Shown here piece after piece: positions 53,169 to 62,207 of a DNA stretch of 64,000 bases. Under the pieces are notes generated by a model that saw only the letters and a program-made list of their open reading frames with translations, searched no databases and was not told the DNA's origin. Origin of the DNA: Rhizobium binae (GTDB lineage Bacteria; Pseudomonadota; Alphaproteobacteria; Rhizobiales; Rhizobiaceae). The position numbers and the translations under genes are program-made. How positions within the stretch are numbered: the first letter of the stretch is position 1; each line of letters begins with the position of its first letter. The DNA is taken from positions 1,987,001 through 2,051,000 of the forward strand of contig NZ_CP071604.1 in assembly GCF_017357225.1 (NCBI RefSeq), given 5' to 3'.

Positions 53169-53819
53169 ATGGGTCCCATCGGCGAAAACGAATTTCTATT
53201 CATCTTGCAGGGTCTGAAATGGACCGTACTGCTAGCGATCATCGGCTTTGTAGGTGGGGGCCTGTTCGGGATATTGATCGCCCTGGCGCGCACTTCAAGG
53301 AACCGAACTGTGCGCGTCGCGACTTCGGGCTACATCGCACTGTTCCAGGGCACGCCGCTCCTGATGCAGCTTTTCGTCGTGTACTACGGCGTGGCGCTGC
53401 TCGGTATTGATGTCAATGCCTGGATCGCGGTGGCTATCGCCTTCACTCTTCATGCGAGTGCCTTCCTCGGCGAGATCTGGCGCGGCTCTATCGAAGCCGT
53501 TCCGAAAGGTCAGAACGAAGCAGCAAATGCACTCGGCCTGCACTACGTATCGCGGATGAAGGACGTGATCCTTCCGCAGGCCCTGAAAATCTCCATGCCT
53601 GCGACCATCGGCTTCCTTGTCCAGCTCATCAAAGGGACGTCGCTCGCCGCGATCGTGGGCTTCATCGAGCTGACCCGAGCTGGTCAGATTATCTCGAACC
53701 AGACCTATCGGCCGCTCCTCGTCTTCGGGATCGTCGGCCTGATCTATTTCATCATTTGCTGGCCGCTGTCGCACCTTGGAAGCGGCCTCGAAAAACGGAT
53801 GGCGAAAGCAGTCCGCTAA
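53169..53819 (+). CDS. Polar-solute ABC transporter permease, second subunit
   Basis: 216-residue permease partner. The LFQGTPLLMQLFVVYYGVAL segment and the EAA loop GSIEAVPKGQNEAANALGLH are canonical, as is the C-terminal EKRMAKAVR. Together with the preceding permease it would form the heterodimeric channel. AGGAGG lies eight bases before ATG 53169. Confidence 0.92.
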   Translation: MGPIGENEFLFILQGLKWTVLLAIIGFVGGGLFGILIALARTSRNRTVRVATSGYIALFQGTPLLMQLFVVYYGVALLGIDVNAWIAVAIAFTLHASAFLGEIWRGSIEAVPKGQNEAANALGLHYVSRMKDVILPQALKISMPATIGFLVQLIKGTSLAAIVGFIELTRAGQIISNQTYRPLLVFGIVGLIYFIICWPLSHLGSGLEKRMAKAVR

Positions 53820-53858
53820 CTGCTTCGTTCGAAGCAAACCAAAGAGGAGGAGTAAGCA

Positions 53859-54683
53859 ATGCAGATCAACCGTAGGAAATTTCTCGGAATAGCTTTTGCG
53901 ACGGCCGCTTTCGCGACCATCGGCGCCGCCGCCGCATCGGCCGCCACTGTCGAAGAGATCAAAGCCAAGGGCACTCTCGTCGTCGGCATCCAGGGCGACA
54001 ACGCACCATGGGGCTTTGTGAATACGAGCGGCAAGCAGGACGGCTTCGACGCCGACATCGCGACGCTGTTCGCCAAGGAACTCGGCGTGAAGGTCGAGTT
54101 CCAGCCGCTCGCCGTCGCGAACCGAATTCCGGCGCTGACGACGGGGAAGGTGGATATCCTGTTCGCCACAATGGCCATGACTGAGGAGCGCGCGAAATCG
54201 ATCCAGTACAGCAAGCCGTATGCGGCGAACACAATCTCTCTCTATGCCGCGAAGGCCGATGCCGTAAAGGCGCCGGCCGATGTGGCCGGCTGGGAGATCG
54301 GTGTGCCCAAGTCGAGCTCGCAGGATAAGGCTGTGACGGACGCCGTGGGATCGACTGCAACGATCCGCCGCTTCGACGATGACGCCGCCACTATCCAGGC
54401 TCTCATTTCGGGTCAGGTGAGGGCTGTCGGCGGCAACCAGTTCTACGGACAGAGGCTCGATGCGGCCAGCGCCGGGACCTACGAGAGTAAGATTGACTTC
54501 CTGAAGACCTACAACGGCGTCGGAACGCGCCTTGGCGAGAAGGACTGGAACGAAGCCGCCAACAGCTTCATCGACAAGATTAAGGCAAGCGGGGAACTGG
54601 CGACCATCACCAAGAAGTGGATGGGCATCGACCTCCCGACTTTCCCCGAATCCATCCCCAACATCCCGTTCACCGTCAAGTAA
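53859..54683 (+). CDS. ABC transporter periplasmic binding protein with Tat-like leader
   Basis: 274-residue type 2 binding protein. The leader MQINRRKFLGIAFATAAFAT carries a twin-arginine RRKFLG motif, suggesting Tat export, and cleavage near ASA-ATVEE. The fold is clear from VEEIKAKGTLVVGIQGDNAP, WGFVNTSGKQDGFDADIATL, TGKVDILFATMAMTEERA and the C-terminal WMGIDLPTFPE. It is the receptor for the two permeases and the ATPase that follows. The ligand is unknown; the operon suggests a quinate/shikimate-like acid or an aromatic derivative. Confidence 0.92.
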   Translation: MQINRRKFLGIAFATAAFATIGAAAASAATVEEIKAKGTLVVGIQGDNAPWGFVNTSGKQDGFDADIATLFAKELGVKVEFQPLAVANRIPALTTGKVDILFATMAMTEERAKSIQYSKPYAANTISLYAAKADAVKAPADVAGWEIGVPKSSSQDKAVTDAVGSTATIRRFDDDAATIQALISGQVRAVGGNQFYGQRLDAASAGTYESKIDFLKTYNGVGTRLGEKDWNEAANSFIDKIKASGELATITKKWMGIDLPTFPESIPNIPFTVK

Positions 54684-54701
54684 AGATACAGGGAGGGCGC
54701 C

Positions 54702-55463
54702 GTGCTCAATTCTTCAAACGATCAGTCGACATTGATTTCACTTGAGAAGCTGCAGAAATGGTACGGCTCCTTCCACGCTCTGAAGAACATCAGCCTGTCG
54801 GTTCGCAAGGGCGAGAAGATTGTCCTTTGCGGCCCGTCAGGTTCTGGCAAATCGACTTTGATCCGCTGCATCAATGCGCTTGAGACGATCCAGGATGGGA
54901 AGATCGTCGTCGAGGGACAGCTGCTGGATGGCAGCACCAAGGCTGTGGACACGATCCGACGCGAAGTGGGGATGGTGTTCCAGAGTTTCAATTTGTTCCC
55001 TCACATGACCGTGCTTCAGAACTGCACGCTAGCCCCCATGCGCGTTCGCGGCACCGGCCGCGCCGACGCCGAACGACTGGCACGAAAATATCTGGAGCGT
55101 GTCAGGATTCTTGATCAGGCGGAGAAATATCCCGCCCAGCTTTCCGGCGGCCAGCAACAGCGCGTCGCAATCGCGCGTGCGCTCTGCATGGAGCCGAAAG
55201 TGATGCTGTTCGATGAGCCCACGAGCGCGCTAGACCCGGAGATGGTCAAGGAAGTGCTGGATACAATGATCGGGCTCGCACGCGACGGCATGACCATGAT
55301 CTGTGTGACCCATGAAATGGGCTTCGCCCGCCAGGTGGCAGACAGGGTCATCTTCATGGCCTCCGGTGAGATTATCGAAGAGGCTAAACCCGAGATTTTC
55401 TTCAAGTCTCCGCAGCACGAGCGCACCAAGGCGTTTCTCGGCGAAATACTTGCCCATCACTGA
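54702..55463 (+). CDS. ABC transporter ATPase
   Basis: 253-residue importer ATPase similar to AapP/GlnQ. Walker [16 protein letters not shown]-loop FQSFNLF, signature [14 protein letters not shown], Walker [12 protein letters not shown], switch [13 protein letters not shown] 54702 is the start with GGAGGG upstream. It is distinct from AapP in this window, with no sign of recent duplication. Confidence 0.94.
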   Translation: MLNSSNDQSTLISLEKLQKWYGSFHALKNISLSVRKGEKIVLCGPSGSGKSTLIRCINALETIQDGKIVVEGQLLDGSTKAVDTIRREVGMVFQSFNLFPHMTVLQNCTLAPMRVRGTGRADAERLARKYLERVRILDQAEKYPAQLSGGQQQRVAIARALCMEPKVMLFDEPTSALDPEMVKEVLDTMIGLARDGMTMICVTHEMGFARQVADRVIFMASGEIIEEAKPEIFFKSPQHERTKAFLGEILAHH

Positions 55464-55481
55464 TCCGGTAGAGCTATCAAA

Positions 55482-56330
55482 ATGGACAACAGGAAATTTC
55501 ATGTCGGGCTGGTCGGAGCGGACATTCAGATGTCGAAGTCGCCGGCTCTCCACGAGACCGAGGCATATCATCTTGGACTGGAATATCGGTACGAGCTTCT
55601 CGATCTGACCGAGCGTGGTCTGCCTGCATCTGCGCTGCCAGACCTTCTCGACGAGATCGAACGCCGGGGCTTTGCGGGAAGCAACATCACTCACCCGTGC
55701 AAGCAGACCGTCATCGCTCACCTTACCGACCTGTCGGAAGATGCCCGGATGCTCGGTGCAGTCAACACGGTCGTGCTTCGCAATGGAAAGCGGATTGGGC
55801 ACAACACCGACTGGTACGGCTTTTATAAGAACTTCGAGCGCGGATTACCCGAGGTTGCCAAAACACATGCGGTTCTGCTCGGCGCAGGCGGCGCCGGGGT
55901 CGCAGTCGCACACGCAGCCATCAAGCTCGGAATCGAGGTGCTTTCGATCTTCGACCAGGACGCAAATCGCGCCGCAATGCTTGCCGATCAGCTCAATCAG
56001 CGCTTCTCCAAAAGGTGCGCGCAGCCGATCAGCGATGTCAGCGCCACGCTCGCTTCAGCCGACGGGCTGATCCACGCCACGCCGACGGGTATGCGAAGCC
56101 ATCCTGGCATTCCAATCGACCCGGAAGCGCTTCAGTCACGTCACTGGGTCGCTGATATTGTCTACATGCCACTCGTGACCGAACTTCTGGCTTTGGCCGA
56201 AAAGAAGGGCTGCAGAACACTGCCCGGTGGTGGAATGACGGTATTCCAGGCCGCCGCGGCGTTCGAATTGTTCACGAGCGTGCAGCCGGACGCGGAACGA
56301 ATGTTGCATCATTTCGAAGAGTTGCCATGA
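55482..56330 (+). CDS. Shikimate dehydrogenase homologue (catabolic type)
   Basis: 282-residue AroE-fold enzyme. The substrate domain shows VGLVGADIQMSKSPALHE with the Ser-Lys-Ser-Pro signature, GSNITHPCKQTVIAHL with the catalytic Lys, and GAVNTVVLRNGKRIGHNTDWYG with the Asn-Thr-Asp motif. The nucleotide loop is VLLGAGGAGVAVAHAAIKLG, and the end has LPGGGMTVFQAAAAFELFT. Its sequence departs from housekeeping AroE, and together with the second dehydroquinase it points to quinate or shikimate oxidation. Confidence 0.9.
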   Translation: MDNRKFHVGLVGADIQMSKSPALHETEAYHLGLEYRYELLDLTERGLPASALPDLLDEIERRGFAGSNITHPCKQTVIAHLTDLSEDARMLGAVNTVVLRNGKRIGHNTDWYGFYKNFERGLPEVAKTHAVLLGAGGAGVAVAHAAIKLGIEVLSIFDQDANRAAMLADQLNQRFSKRCAQPISDVSATLASADGLIHATPTGMRSHPGIPIDPEALQSRHWVADIVYMPLVTELLALAEKKGCRTLPGGGMTVFQAAAAFELFTSVQPDAERMLHHFEELP

Positions 56331-56345
56331 GCCGGAGGACATGCG

Positions 56346-56714
56346 ATGCCGCACATCATCATTGACTATAGCCGGGGCGCTGCCGAGCGCGTCCTTATCG
56401 ACGAGCTCACCAGAGCAGTGCATCGCCGAGTCCGCGACGCGGGCCTGGTAAAGCCTACTATAGTTCGCACATTCGCCAGAGAAGCGACTTTCTCCTGCGT
56501 CGGTGACGAACATGCCGACAATCACTTCATTCAAATAATTGTGCGCCTGGCTCCCGGACGGACGAAGGAGATCAAAAGAGAACTGCTGAGAGCGGTTCTC
56601 GACGCCGCGCAGAATGTCGCAGCACCCGCACTGCAGGAAGGTCGGCTTGGGCTTCGCGCCGATCTCTACGAGTCCGATCCGAATTTCGCATTCCAGGAAA
56701 TAGCACTCGCCTGA
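56346..56714 (+). CDS. CHMI-like isomerase (HpaF family)
   Basis: 122-residue tautomerase-superfamily protein starting [16 protein letters not shown] with the N-terminal proline (Pro1 after Met removal) that is catalytic in the family. The length and the [20 protein letters not shown] helix fit 5-carboxymethyl-2-hydroxymuconate isomerase (HpaF) better than the 62-residue 4-oxalocrotonate tautomerases. It would isomerise an unsaturated 2-hydroxy/2-oxo acid, consistent with HpaH- and HpaI-like genes in the opposite arm. Confidence 0.8.
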   Translation: MPHIIIDYSRGAAERVLIDELTRAVHRRVRDAGLVKPTIVRTFAREATFSCVGDEHADNHFIQIIVRLAPGRTKEIKRELLRAVLDAAQNVAAPALQEGRLGLRADLYESDPNFAFQEIALA

Positions 56715-56745
56715 ACTCGCCGGTGCTTTCACAAGGGTAAATGCA

Positions 56746-57195
56746 ATGAGCCTGATCTATGTTCTTAACGGTCCAAACCTCAACCTCCTGGGCAAGCGCC
56801 AGCCTCACATCTACGGCCACGAGACACTGGCCGACGTAGAGACCTCCTGCCGGAAGCTGGCATCCGAACTCGGACACGAGCTCCGCTTCCACCAGAGCAA
56901 CCGCGAATATGAAATCATCGACTGGATCCATGAAGCGCGTGAGAATGGAGCCGGCATCGTGATCAATCCAGCTGCATTCACGCACACGTCGCTTGCCATC
57001 CTCGACGCTCTGAATACGTTCGAAGGTCCCGTCATCGAGATCCATATCTCCAACGTGCATAAGCGCGAAAGCTTCCGCCATCACTCCTTTGTCTCTCATC
57101 GGGCAGACGGCGTAATCGCCGGGCTTGGAACGGAAGGCTACCAGCTCGGTATCCGCCGCGTCGCGACAATGCTGAAGACCCCGAAAAACGATTGA
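56746..57195 (+). CDS. 3-Dehydroquinate dehydratase, type II (second, catabolic copy)
   Basis: 149-residue type II dehydroquinase. All active-site segments are intact: [46 protein letters not shown] and [17 protein letters not shown]. It clearly differs from the housekeeping copy at 7730-8167 (for example PAAFTH against AGAYTH), so it is an old paralogue. In the operon it would convert 3-dehydroquinate to 3-dehydroshikimate during quinate breakdown. Confidence 0.94.
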   Translation: MSLIYVLNGPNLNLLGKRQPHIYGHETLADVETSCRKLASELGHELRFHQSNREYEIIDWIHEARENGAGIVINPAAFTHTSLAILDALNTFEGPVIEIHISNVHKRESFRHHSFVSHRADGVIAGLGTEGYQLGIRRVATMLKTPKND

Positions 57196-57201
57196 CGCAA
57201 A

Positions 57202-58239
57202 ATGGTCGACCGGGTCAAACTAGCGGTCCTCGGCGCGGGGCTGATTGGAAAGCGTCATATTCGGCATGTCCTGGAAGAACCCGCGGCCGAGCTAGTCGCC
57301 GTGGTGGATCCCACGTCGCTTGGGCAGGAGATCGCACGCAACGCCGGCGTCAGATGGTTCCCAAGCTTTGGCGACATGATCAGCGCGCAGCGTCCGGATG
57401 GCGTCATTATCGCGACTCCCAACCAGATGCATGTCCGGAACGGCATGGACGCAGTGGCAGCTGGAATCCCGGCTTTGATTGAGAAGCCGATCGTCGACGA
57501 TGTCACGGCCGGCGAGAAACTGATCAAGATGGCCGAAGCCAAGGGTATCCCGCTTCTGACGGGGCATCATCGCCGACACGCGCCGATGATGCAGAAAGCC
57601 AAGCAGATCATTGAAAGCGGAGAGCTCGGTCGGATACTGGTCGTCAATGCAATGTTCTGGCTGTTCAAGCCGGACAATTATTTCGACACGCCCTGGCGGC
57701 GCGAGCGGGGCGCAGGGCCGGTCTTCCTAAACCTCATCCACGACATCGACAATCTTCGCTACCTGTTGGGGGATATCGCGGCTGTCCAGGCGCGCGAGTC
57801 CAACGCAATGCGCGGATATGCCGTCGAGGAGACAGCTGTGATCCTCATCGAATTCAAGAACGGAATTCTGGGCAGCGCGTCGGTTTCGGATTCTGTTGTG
57901 GCGCCATGGAGCTGGGAGATGACGACTGGAGAGAACGCGGCCTATCCGAAGACGGAAGAAGCCTGCTACATGATTGGCGGAACCCGCGGATCACTCGCCG
58001 TTCCCTCACTGGACATATGGCGCAACCCGGCGGAGCGGAGCTGGCTGGAGCCCTTCGCCCGGAAGCGCATCGACGTCGAGAACCAGGACCCGCTCGTCCT
58101 TCAGATACGGCAGTTCTGCAACGTCATACGAGGTCACGAAGAACCCCTGGTCAGTGGGCGAGAGGGATGGGAAACCCTGAGGGTGATCGATGCCGTTAAA
58201 CGGTCCGCGGCCACGCTCCAGCGCGTTGCGCTGCCGTGA
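57202..58239 (+). CDS. Gfo/Idh/MocA-family oxidoreductase
   Basis: 345-residue NAD(P)-dependent oxidoreductase. The Rossmann loop is LAVLGAGLIGKRHIRHVLEE, the conserved IEKPIVDDV carries the catalytic EKP motif, followed by GHHRRHAPMMQKAKQIIESG and NLIHDIDNLRYLLGDI. Members oxidise sugar or cyclitol hydroxyls; here it might oxidise quinate or a related cyclohexane acid. Last gene of the plus arm, six bases after the dehydroquinase. Confidence 0.9.
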   Translation: MVDRVKLAVLGAGLIGKRHIRHVLEEPAAELVAVVDPTSLGQEIARNAGVRWFPSFGDMISAQRPDGVIIATPNQMHVRNGMDAVAAGIPALIEKPIVDDVTAGEKLIKMAEAKGIPLLTGHHRRHAPMMQKAKQIIESGELGRILVVNAMFWLFKPDNYFDTPWRRERGAGPVFLNLIHDIDNLRYLLGDIAAVQARESNAMRGYAVEETAVILIEFKNGILGSASVSDSVVAPWSWEMTTGENAAYPKTEEACYMIGGTRGSLAVPSLDIWRNPAERSWLEPFARKRIDVENQDPLVLQIRQFCNVIRGHEEPLVSGREGWETLRVIDAVKRSAATLQRVALP

Positions 58240-58252
58240 AGCACGTCGCGTG

Positions 58253-58681
58253 CTACCTATCCAAGGCTGCCCTGATCTTTTCGGCATTGGTGGCCAGCAC
58301 CGCCCCGTCCTCCATCTTGCCGGAATGCGGCTTCAGCGCGACGCCTTCATGACGGGGAATGACGTGGAAATGCAGATGGAACACCGTCTGCCCGGCGGCC
58401 GGTTCGTTGAACTGGGCGATAAACACACCATCGGCATCGAAGACTTTTTCGAGCGCCTTGGCGACCTTCTGAACGACGGTGATGGCATGGGCGAGGGTGG
58501 CGGGATCGGCATCGAGGATATTGCGGGAAGGCGCCTTCGGAACGACGAGCACATGGCCCGGCGCCTGCGGCATCACGTCCATGAAGGCGACCGTATGCTG
58601 ATCCTCGTAGATCCGGTGCGAGGGGATTTCGCCGCGCAGGATCTTGGCGAAGATATTGTTGTCGTCATAGGCGCTGGTCAT
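58253..58681 (-). CDS. HIT-family hydrolase
   Basis: 142-residue histidine-triad protein. The triad is HLHFHVIPRH; the N-terminus NIFAKILRGEIPSHRIYED and AFMDVMPQAPGHVLVVPK are standard for HinT-like nucleoside phosphoramidase. It converges on the Gfo/Idh gene and marks the return of core sequence after the cluster. Confidence 0.93.
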   Translation of the reverse strand: MTSAYDDNNIFAKILRGEIPSHRIYEDQHTVAFMDVMPQAPGHVLVVPKAPSRNILDADPATLAHAITVVQKVAKALEKVFDADGVFIAQFNEPAAGQTVFHLHFHVIPRHEGVALKPHSGKMEDGAVLATNAEKIRAALDR

Positions 58682-58735
58682 CGCGAAATCTCCTCACTTT
58701 CCATTTGATCGGGTAGCGCGGCCGGCAGGGCGGCG

Positions 58736-59926
58736 TCAATCCTCCTGCTGGCGCTCGCCCTTGCGGAAGGGGCTGTGCTCGGCCAGCAGCTCGTTCATCT
58801 GTTCGACATCGGCGCGCTCGCGGGCGAGATAATCGCCGATCGCCCGGCGAAGGCCGGCATGGGCGACATAATGGGCCGAGTGCGTCGTCACAGGCAGGTA
58901 GCCGCGGGCAAGCTTGTGTTCGCCCTGGGCGCCGGCCTCGACCCGCTTCAACCCTTTGGAAAGGGCAAAATCGATGGCCTGGTGATAGCAGACCTCGAAA
59001 TGCAGGAAGGGATGATCCTCGGTGCAGCCCCAGTGACGGCCGTAGAGCGTATCGCCGCCGATGAAGTTGATGGCGCCGGCGACATAACGCCCGTCGCGCT
59101 TGGCCATGACGAGCAGGATGTCGTCGGCCATGCGCTCGCCGATCAGCGAGTAGAATTTGCGGGTGAGGTAGGGCCGGCCCCATTTGCGCCCACCGGTATC
59201 CATGTAGAATTTGAAGAACTGGTCCCAGATGCGTTCCGTCAGGTCGCGGCCGGTCAGCCAGTCGATGCTGAGGCCGTTTTCCAGTGCAGCCCGGCGCTCC
59301 TTGCGCAAAGCCTTGCGTTTGCGCGAAGCGAGCGTTTCGAGGAATTCCTCGTGATTGGCATAGCTGTCATTGATGAAATGGAACTGCTGGTCGGTGCGGT
59401 GCAGATAGCCGTCCATCTCGAAGACGCCGATCTCCTCGTCGGGCACGAAGGTGACGTGGGCCGAGGAGACGCCGAGCCGGCGCACGACCTCCTTCAGGCT
59501 TTCGGCGATCGCGCTCTGGATCGGCAGCCGCTGCAGCCCCTCGGCGACGAGAAGTCGCGGACCCGTCGCCGGAGTGAATGGAATTGAGCATTGAAGTTTG
59601 GGATAGTAGCGCCCGCCGGCCCGCTCGAAGGCGTCGGCCCAGCCATGGTCGAAGACATATTCGCCCTGGCTGTGGTTCTTGAGGTAGCCGGGCAGGGCGC
59701 CGATCAGCTCGCCGTGATCGGTCTCGAGAAGCAAGTGATGGCCGAGCCAGCCGGTCTCGGCGGTGGCCGAACCGGATTCTTCCAGCGACGACAAAAAGGC
59801 GTGCGAGACGAAGGGATTGTAAGCGATCGTGGTGCCGCTCTTCGACGCCCCGGAAAGCCTGGACCAGCTCTCCGGGGAAATCGCTGTGAAGGAGCGTTCT
59901 ACGCGAATGGTGAGGTCATCGGTCAT
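58736..59926 (-). CDS. FemAB/DUF482-type acyltransferase
   Basis: 396 residues of the GNAT-like DUF482 family, often annotated as peptidoglycan biosynthesis/recognition. Features: TTIAYNPFVSHAFLSSLEES, TGWLGHHLLLETDHGELIGA, HPFLHFEVCYHQAIDFALSK, RVEAGAQGEHKLARGYLPV and TTHSAHYVAHAGLRRAIGDY. Two acetyltransferase-like halves are likely. The actual substrate is unknown. The gene is about 54 bp upstream of the HIT gene on the same strand. Confidence 0.85.
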   Translation of the reverse strand: MTDDLTIRVERSFTAISPESWSRLSGASKSGTTIAYNPFVSHAFLSSLEESGSATAETGWLGHHLLLETDHGELIGALPGYLKNHSQGEYVFDHGWADAFERAGGRYYPKLQCSIPFTPATGPRLLVAEGLQRLPIQSAIAESLKEVVRRLGVSSAHVTFVPDEEIGVFEMDGYLHRTDQQFHFINDSYANHEEFLETLASRKRKALRKERRAALENGLSIDWLTGRDLTERIWDQFFKFYMDTGGRKWGRPYLTRKFYSLIGERMADDILLVMAKRDGRYVAGAINFIGGDTLYGRHWGCTEDHPFLHFEVCYHQAIDFALSKGLKRVEAGAQGEHKLARGYLPVTTHSAHYVAHAGLRRAIGDYLARERADVEQMNELLAEHSPFRKGERQQED

Positions 59927-60003
59927 GGGGCAAATGCGAAGCCTGTGGAGGAATGGTTCGGCTCTCCCTCAATCTGCGCATGATCTTGGCCAAAAAGCGA
60001 GCG

Positions 60004-60723
60004 TCAAACCACCACACGCGGATCGAAGCCTTCGAAGGTCATCTGATCTGCGTGGGCGAAGGTCCGACGGCGCGCCTCTTCGTCGCGCACCGTCCAGGTG
60101 ATGACGGGAATGCCCTTTTCGTGTTCGCCGGTAATGAAGGCGTTCGGCAGATCATCATAATAATAGGAGATGAAATCGAGACCGATCTCCATCGCTTCGG
60201 CGTGCGTTCTAAACTCCTCCGGTGTGTTGCCGTTGGCGGTCAGCCCAAGCGGGTAAGGGGCGCCAAGCGCCTTGAGATCGCGCAGCAGCCAGTGGTCGAA
60301 GCTCATCAGCGCCACCTTGCCCTCATAACCCTCAAGCACCTCGAGAACGGCCTCGGCAAACCCCTCGTCATCAGCTTCGCGGCCCTTCAGTTCCAGGACC
60401 AGCGGAACCTTGCCCCGGACGAGATCGAGAAGCTGGCTGAGCGTCGGCACCTTGTCGCTCGTGCCGCCGACGGCGATCAGTCCGAGTTCCCTGGAGGTGC
60501 GCTCCCTGACGTCGCCGGTGAGACTGCACAGGCGCTGCAGGTCCTCGTCGTGAAAGATGATCGGAACGCCGTCGGAGGCATAATGCAGATCGCATTCGAT
60601 CGCAAAGCCCGCTTCGACGGCGCGCGAAAAGGCCGAAAGCGTGTTTTCCCAGACGAGGTTATTGAGATCGTGAAAGCCGCGATGGGCGACCGGCACGTCC
60701 TTGATCCAGGCCGCATTCGTCAT
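60004..60723 (-). CDS. Glycerophosphodiester phosphodiesterase
   Basis: 239-residue GDPD TIM-barrel enzyme, hydrolysing glycerophosphodiesters to glycerol-3-phosphate and alcohol. The catalytic region is VAHRGFHDLNNLVWENTLSA, then GFAIECDLHYASDGVPIIFH with the metal-binding Glu and Asp and the second catalytic His. There is no signal peptide, so it is cytoplasmic. Its start overlaps the ridA stop by four bases. Confidence 0.92.
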   Translation of the reverse strand: MTNAAWIKDVPVAHRGFHDLNNLVWENTLSAFSRAVEAGFAIECDLHYASDGVPIIFHDEDLQRLCSLTGDVRERTSRELGLIAVGGTSDKVPTLSQLLDLVRGKVPLVLELKGREADDEGFAEAVLEVLEGYEGKVALMSFDHWLLRDLKALGAPYPLGLTANGNTPEEFRTHAEAMEIGLDFISYYYDDLPNAFITGEHEKGIPVITWTVRDEEARRRTFAHADQMTFEGFDPRVVV

Positions 60724-61190
60724 TCTGCGATTTCCATGATAGCATCGATCTCGACGGCGGCGTTCAGCGGCAGGGCGGCCATGCCGACGGCGGCGCGGGC
60801 ATGTTTGCCGGCCTCGCCGAGCACGCCGGCAATGAGGTTCGACGCGCCGTTGATGACGAGATGCTGCTCGACAAAGTCGGGCGCCGAGGCGACGAAGCCG
60901 TTCAGCTTGATGACGCGCCGGATGCGGCCGAGATTGCCGCCAAGTGCAGCCTTCGCCTGGGCGAGGATGTTGATGGCGCAGAGCTCAGCGCCGCGCTGGC
61001 CGCTTGCAACGTCAACCGTCTTGCCGAGATGACCGGCGACGGCGATCTTGCCGCCTTCGAGGGGCAGCTGGCCGGAGATGTAGAGAAGATTGCCGCTGAT
61101 AACGTAGGGAACGTAATTTGCGGCTGGGGCTGCGGCTTCGGGAAGGGTTATCCCCATCTCAGTCAGGCGCGCTGCAATTTCATCGGACAT
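60720..61190 (-). CDS. RidA/YjgF-family protein
   Basis: 156-residue RidA-superfamily protein, whose members hydrolyse reactive enamine/imine intermediates. Seen: ISGNLLYISGQLPLEGGK, GQRGAELCAINILAQAKAAL, GRIRRVIKLNGFVASAPDF and the C-terminal VGMAALPLNAAVEIDAIME. The Arg that contacts the carboxylate in canonical RidA (in GXXXRXXVG-like context) is replaced here by an Ala-rich ARAAVGMAALP, as in the longer YjgF subgroup. ATG 61190 has GGAG at six bases. Overlaps the GDPD gene, so coupled. Confidence 0.9.
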   Translation of the reverse strand: MSDEIAARLTEMGITLPEAAAPAANYVPYVISGNLLYISGQLPLEGGKIAVAGHLGKTVDVASGQRGAELCAINILAQAKAALGGNLGRIRRVIKLNGFVASAPDFVEQHLVINGASNLIAGVLGEAGKHARAAVGMAALPLNAAVEIDAIMEIAE

Positions 61191-61326
61191 TTTCGTCTCC
61201 GCTTTTGTTGTCAATGTTTCAAAAATTATGCATCAAGACTAGAATCTTTAATATGACAGCTTCGAGCCTCGATTTGGCCGAAAGAGTTCATATAACATCG
61301 CGGCCGAGTCCAACAGGAGTGAATGA

Positions 61327-62163
61327 ATGTTCCGATCGAGTCTTGCCGCTCTGCTTCTTGCCGGCGTATCCGCCAATGCATGGGCGGGGGCGCCTGCGGC
61401 AAGCGCTGCGGCCGCGACCGGCCTCATCGCCCATCGCGCCGTCTACGATCTCGAATTGAAGGACGCTTCGGACCGCTCCGGCATCGCCGGCATGTATGGC
61501 CGTATGGTCTATGAGTTCGACGGCAGCTATTGCCAGGGCTTTACCACCAATTTCCGCTTCGTGACGCAAATCGACACCGGCGACAGCGTGCGCGTCAGCG
61601 ACCAGCAGACGAAGACCTTCGAGAATTTGAAGGACGGCAAGTTCACCTTCGACACAAAATCCTTCACCGACGACCAGCTCGACAAGGAGGTCAACGGTGC
61701 CGCTCAGGACCAGCCTGATGGTGTCAGGGTCGATCTCAAGCAGCCGGCCAGCCGCGAACTGCAGCTGGCCGAAAGCCGCTTTCCCACGGAACACATGCTG
61801 GACGTGATCCAGAACGCCAAGAACGGCAAGCGCTTCTTCGAGGCGCGCGTTTTCGACGGTTCCGATGACGGCGACAAGGCGCTGGTGACGACGACGATCG
61901 TCGGCAAGCAGCAGACGCCGGTTGCCGAAGAAGCCGATGCCGGCAATGCCGGCGCGTTCTCGAAGACCGCGTTCTGGCCGGTGACGATCGCCTATTTCAA
62001 CGAGAATGCGAAATCGGACGCGCTGCCGGTCTATCGCATGTCCTTCAAGCTCTATGAGAACGGCATCACCCGCGACCTGACGATGGATTACGGCGATTTC
62101 GTCCTGACCGGCAAGCTTGCCAAGCTGGAACTGCTCGAGCGCAAGGCCGAGACTTGTCAGTAA
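61327..62163 (+). CDS. eipB: EipB-type periplasmic cell-envelope protein (DUF1849)
   Basis: 278 residues with a signal peptide (cleavage near AWA-GAPA) and a DUF1849 beta-spiral domain. Features: GLIAHRAVYDLELKDASDRS, YEFDGSYCQGFTTNFRFV and the C-terminal ERKAETCQ. The two cysteines sit where the Brucella EipB disulphide joins the two ends of the fold. EipB supports envelope integrity under stress, by established knowledge in Brucella. It is divergent from ridA. Confidence 0.92.
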   Translation: MFRSSLAALLLAGVSANAWAGAPAASAAAATGLIAHRAVYDLELKDASDRSGIAGMYGRMVYEFDGSYCQGFTTNFRFVTQIDTGDSVRVSDQQTKTFENLKDGKFTFDTKSFTDDQLDKEVNGAAQDQPDGVRVDLKQPASRELQLAESRFPTEHMLDVIQNAKNGKRFFEARVFDGSDDGDKALVTTTIVGKQQTPVAEEADAGNAGAFSKTAFWPVTIAYFNENAKSDALPVYRMSFKLYENGITRDLTMDYGDFVLTGKLAKLELLERKAETCQ

Positions 62164-62207
62164 GCTGCGGCTTTTTCACTGTCATAAAACTGTATGGCCG
62201 ACCACCG

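Noticed and set aside
34121..55463. The two ABC importers as a recent duplication
   Set aside because: AapP and the second ATPase share family motifs only; the binding proteins and permeases differ strongly in size and sequence.
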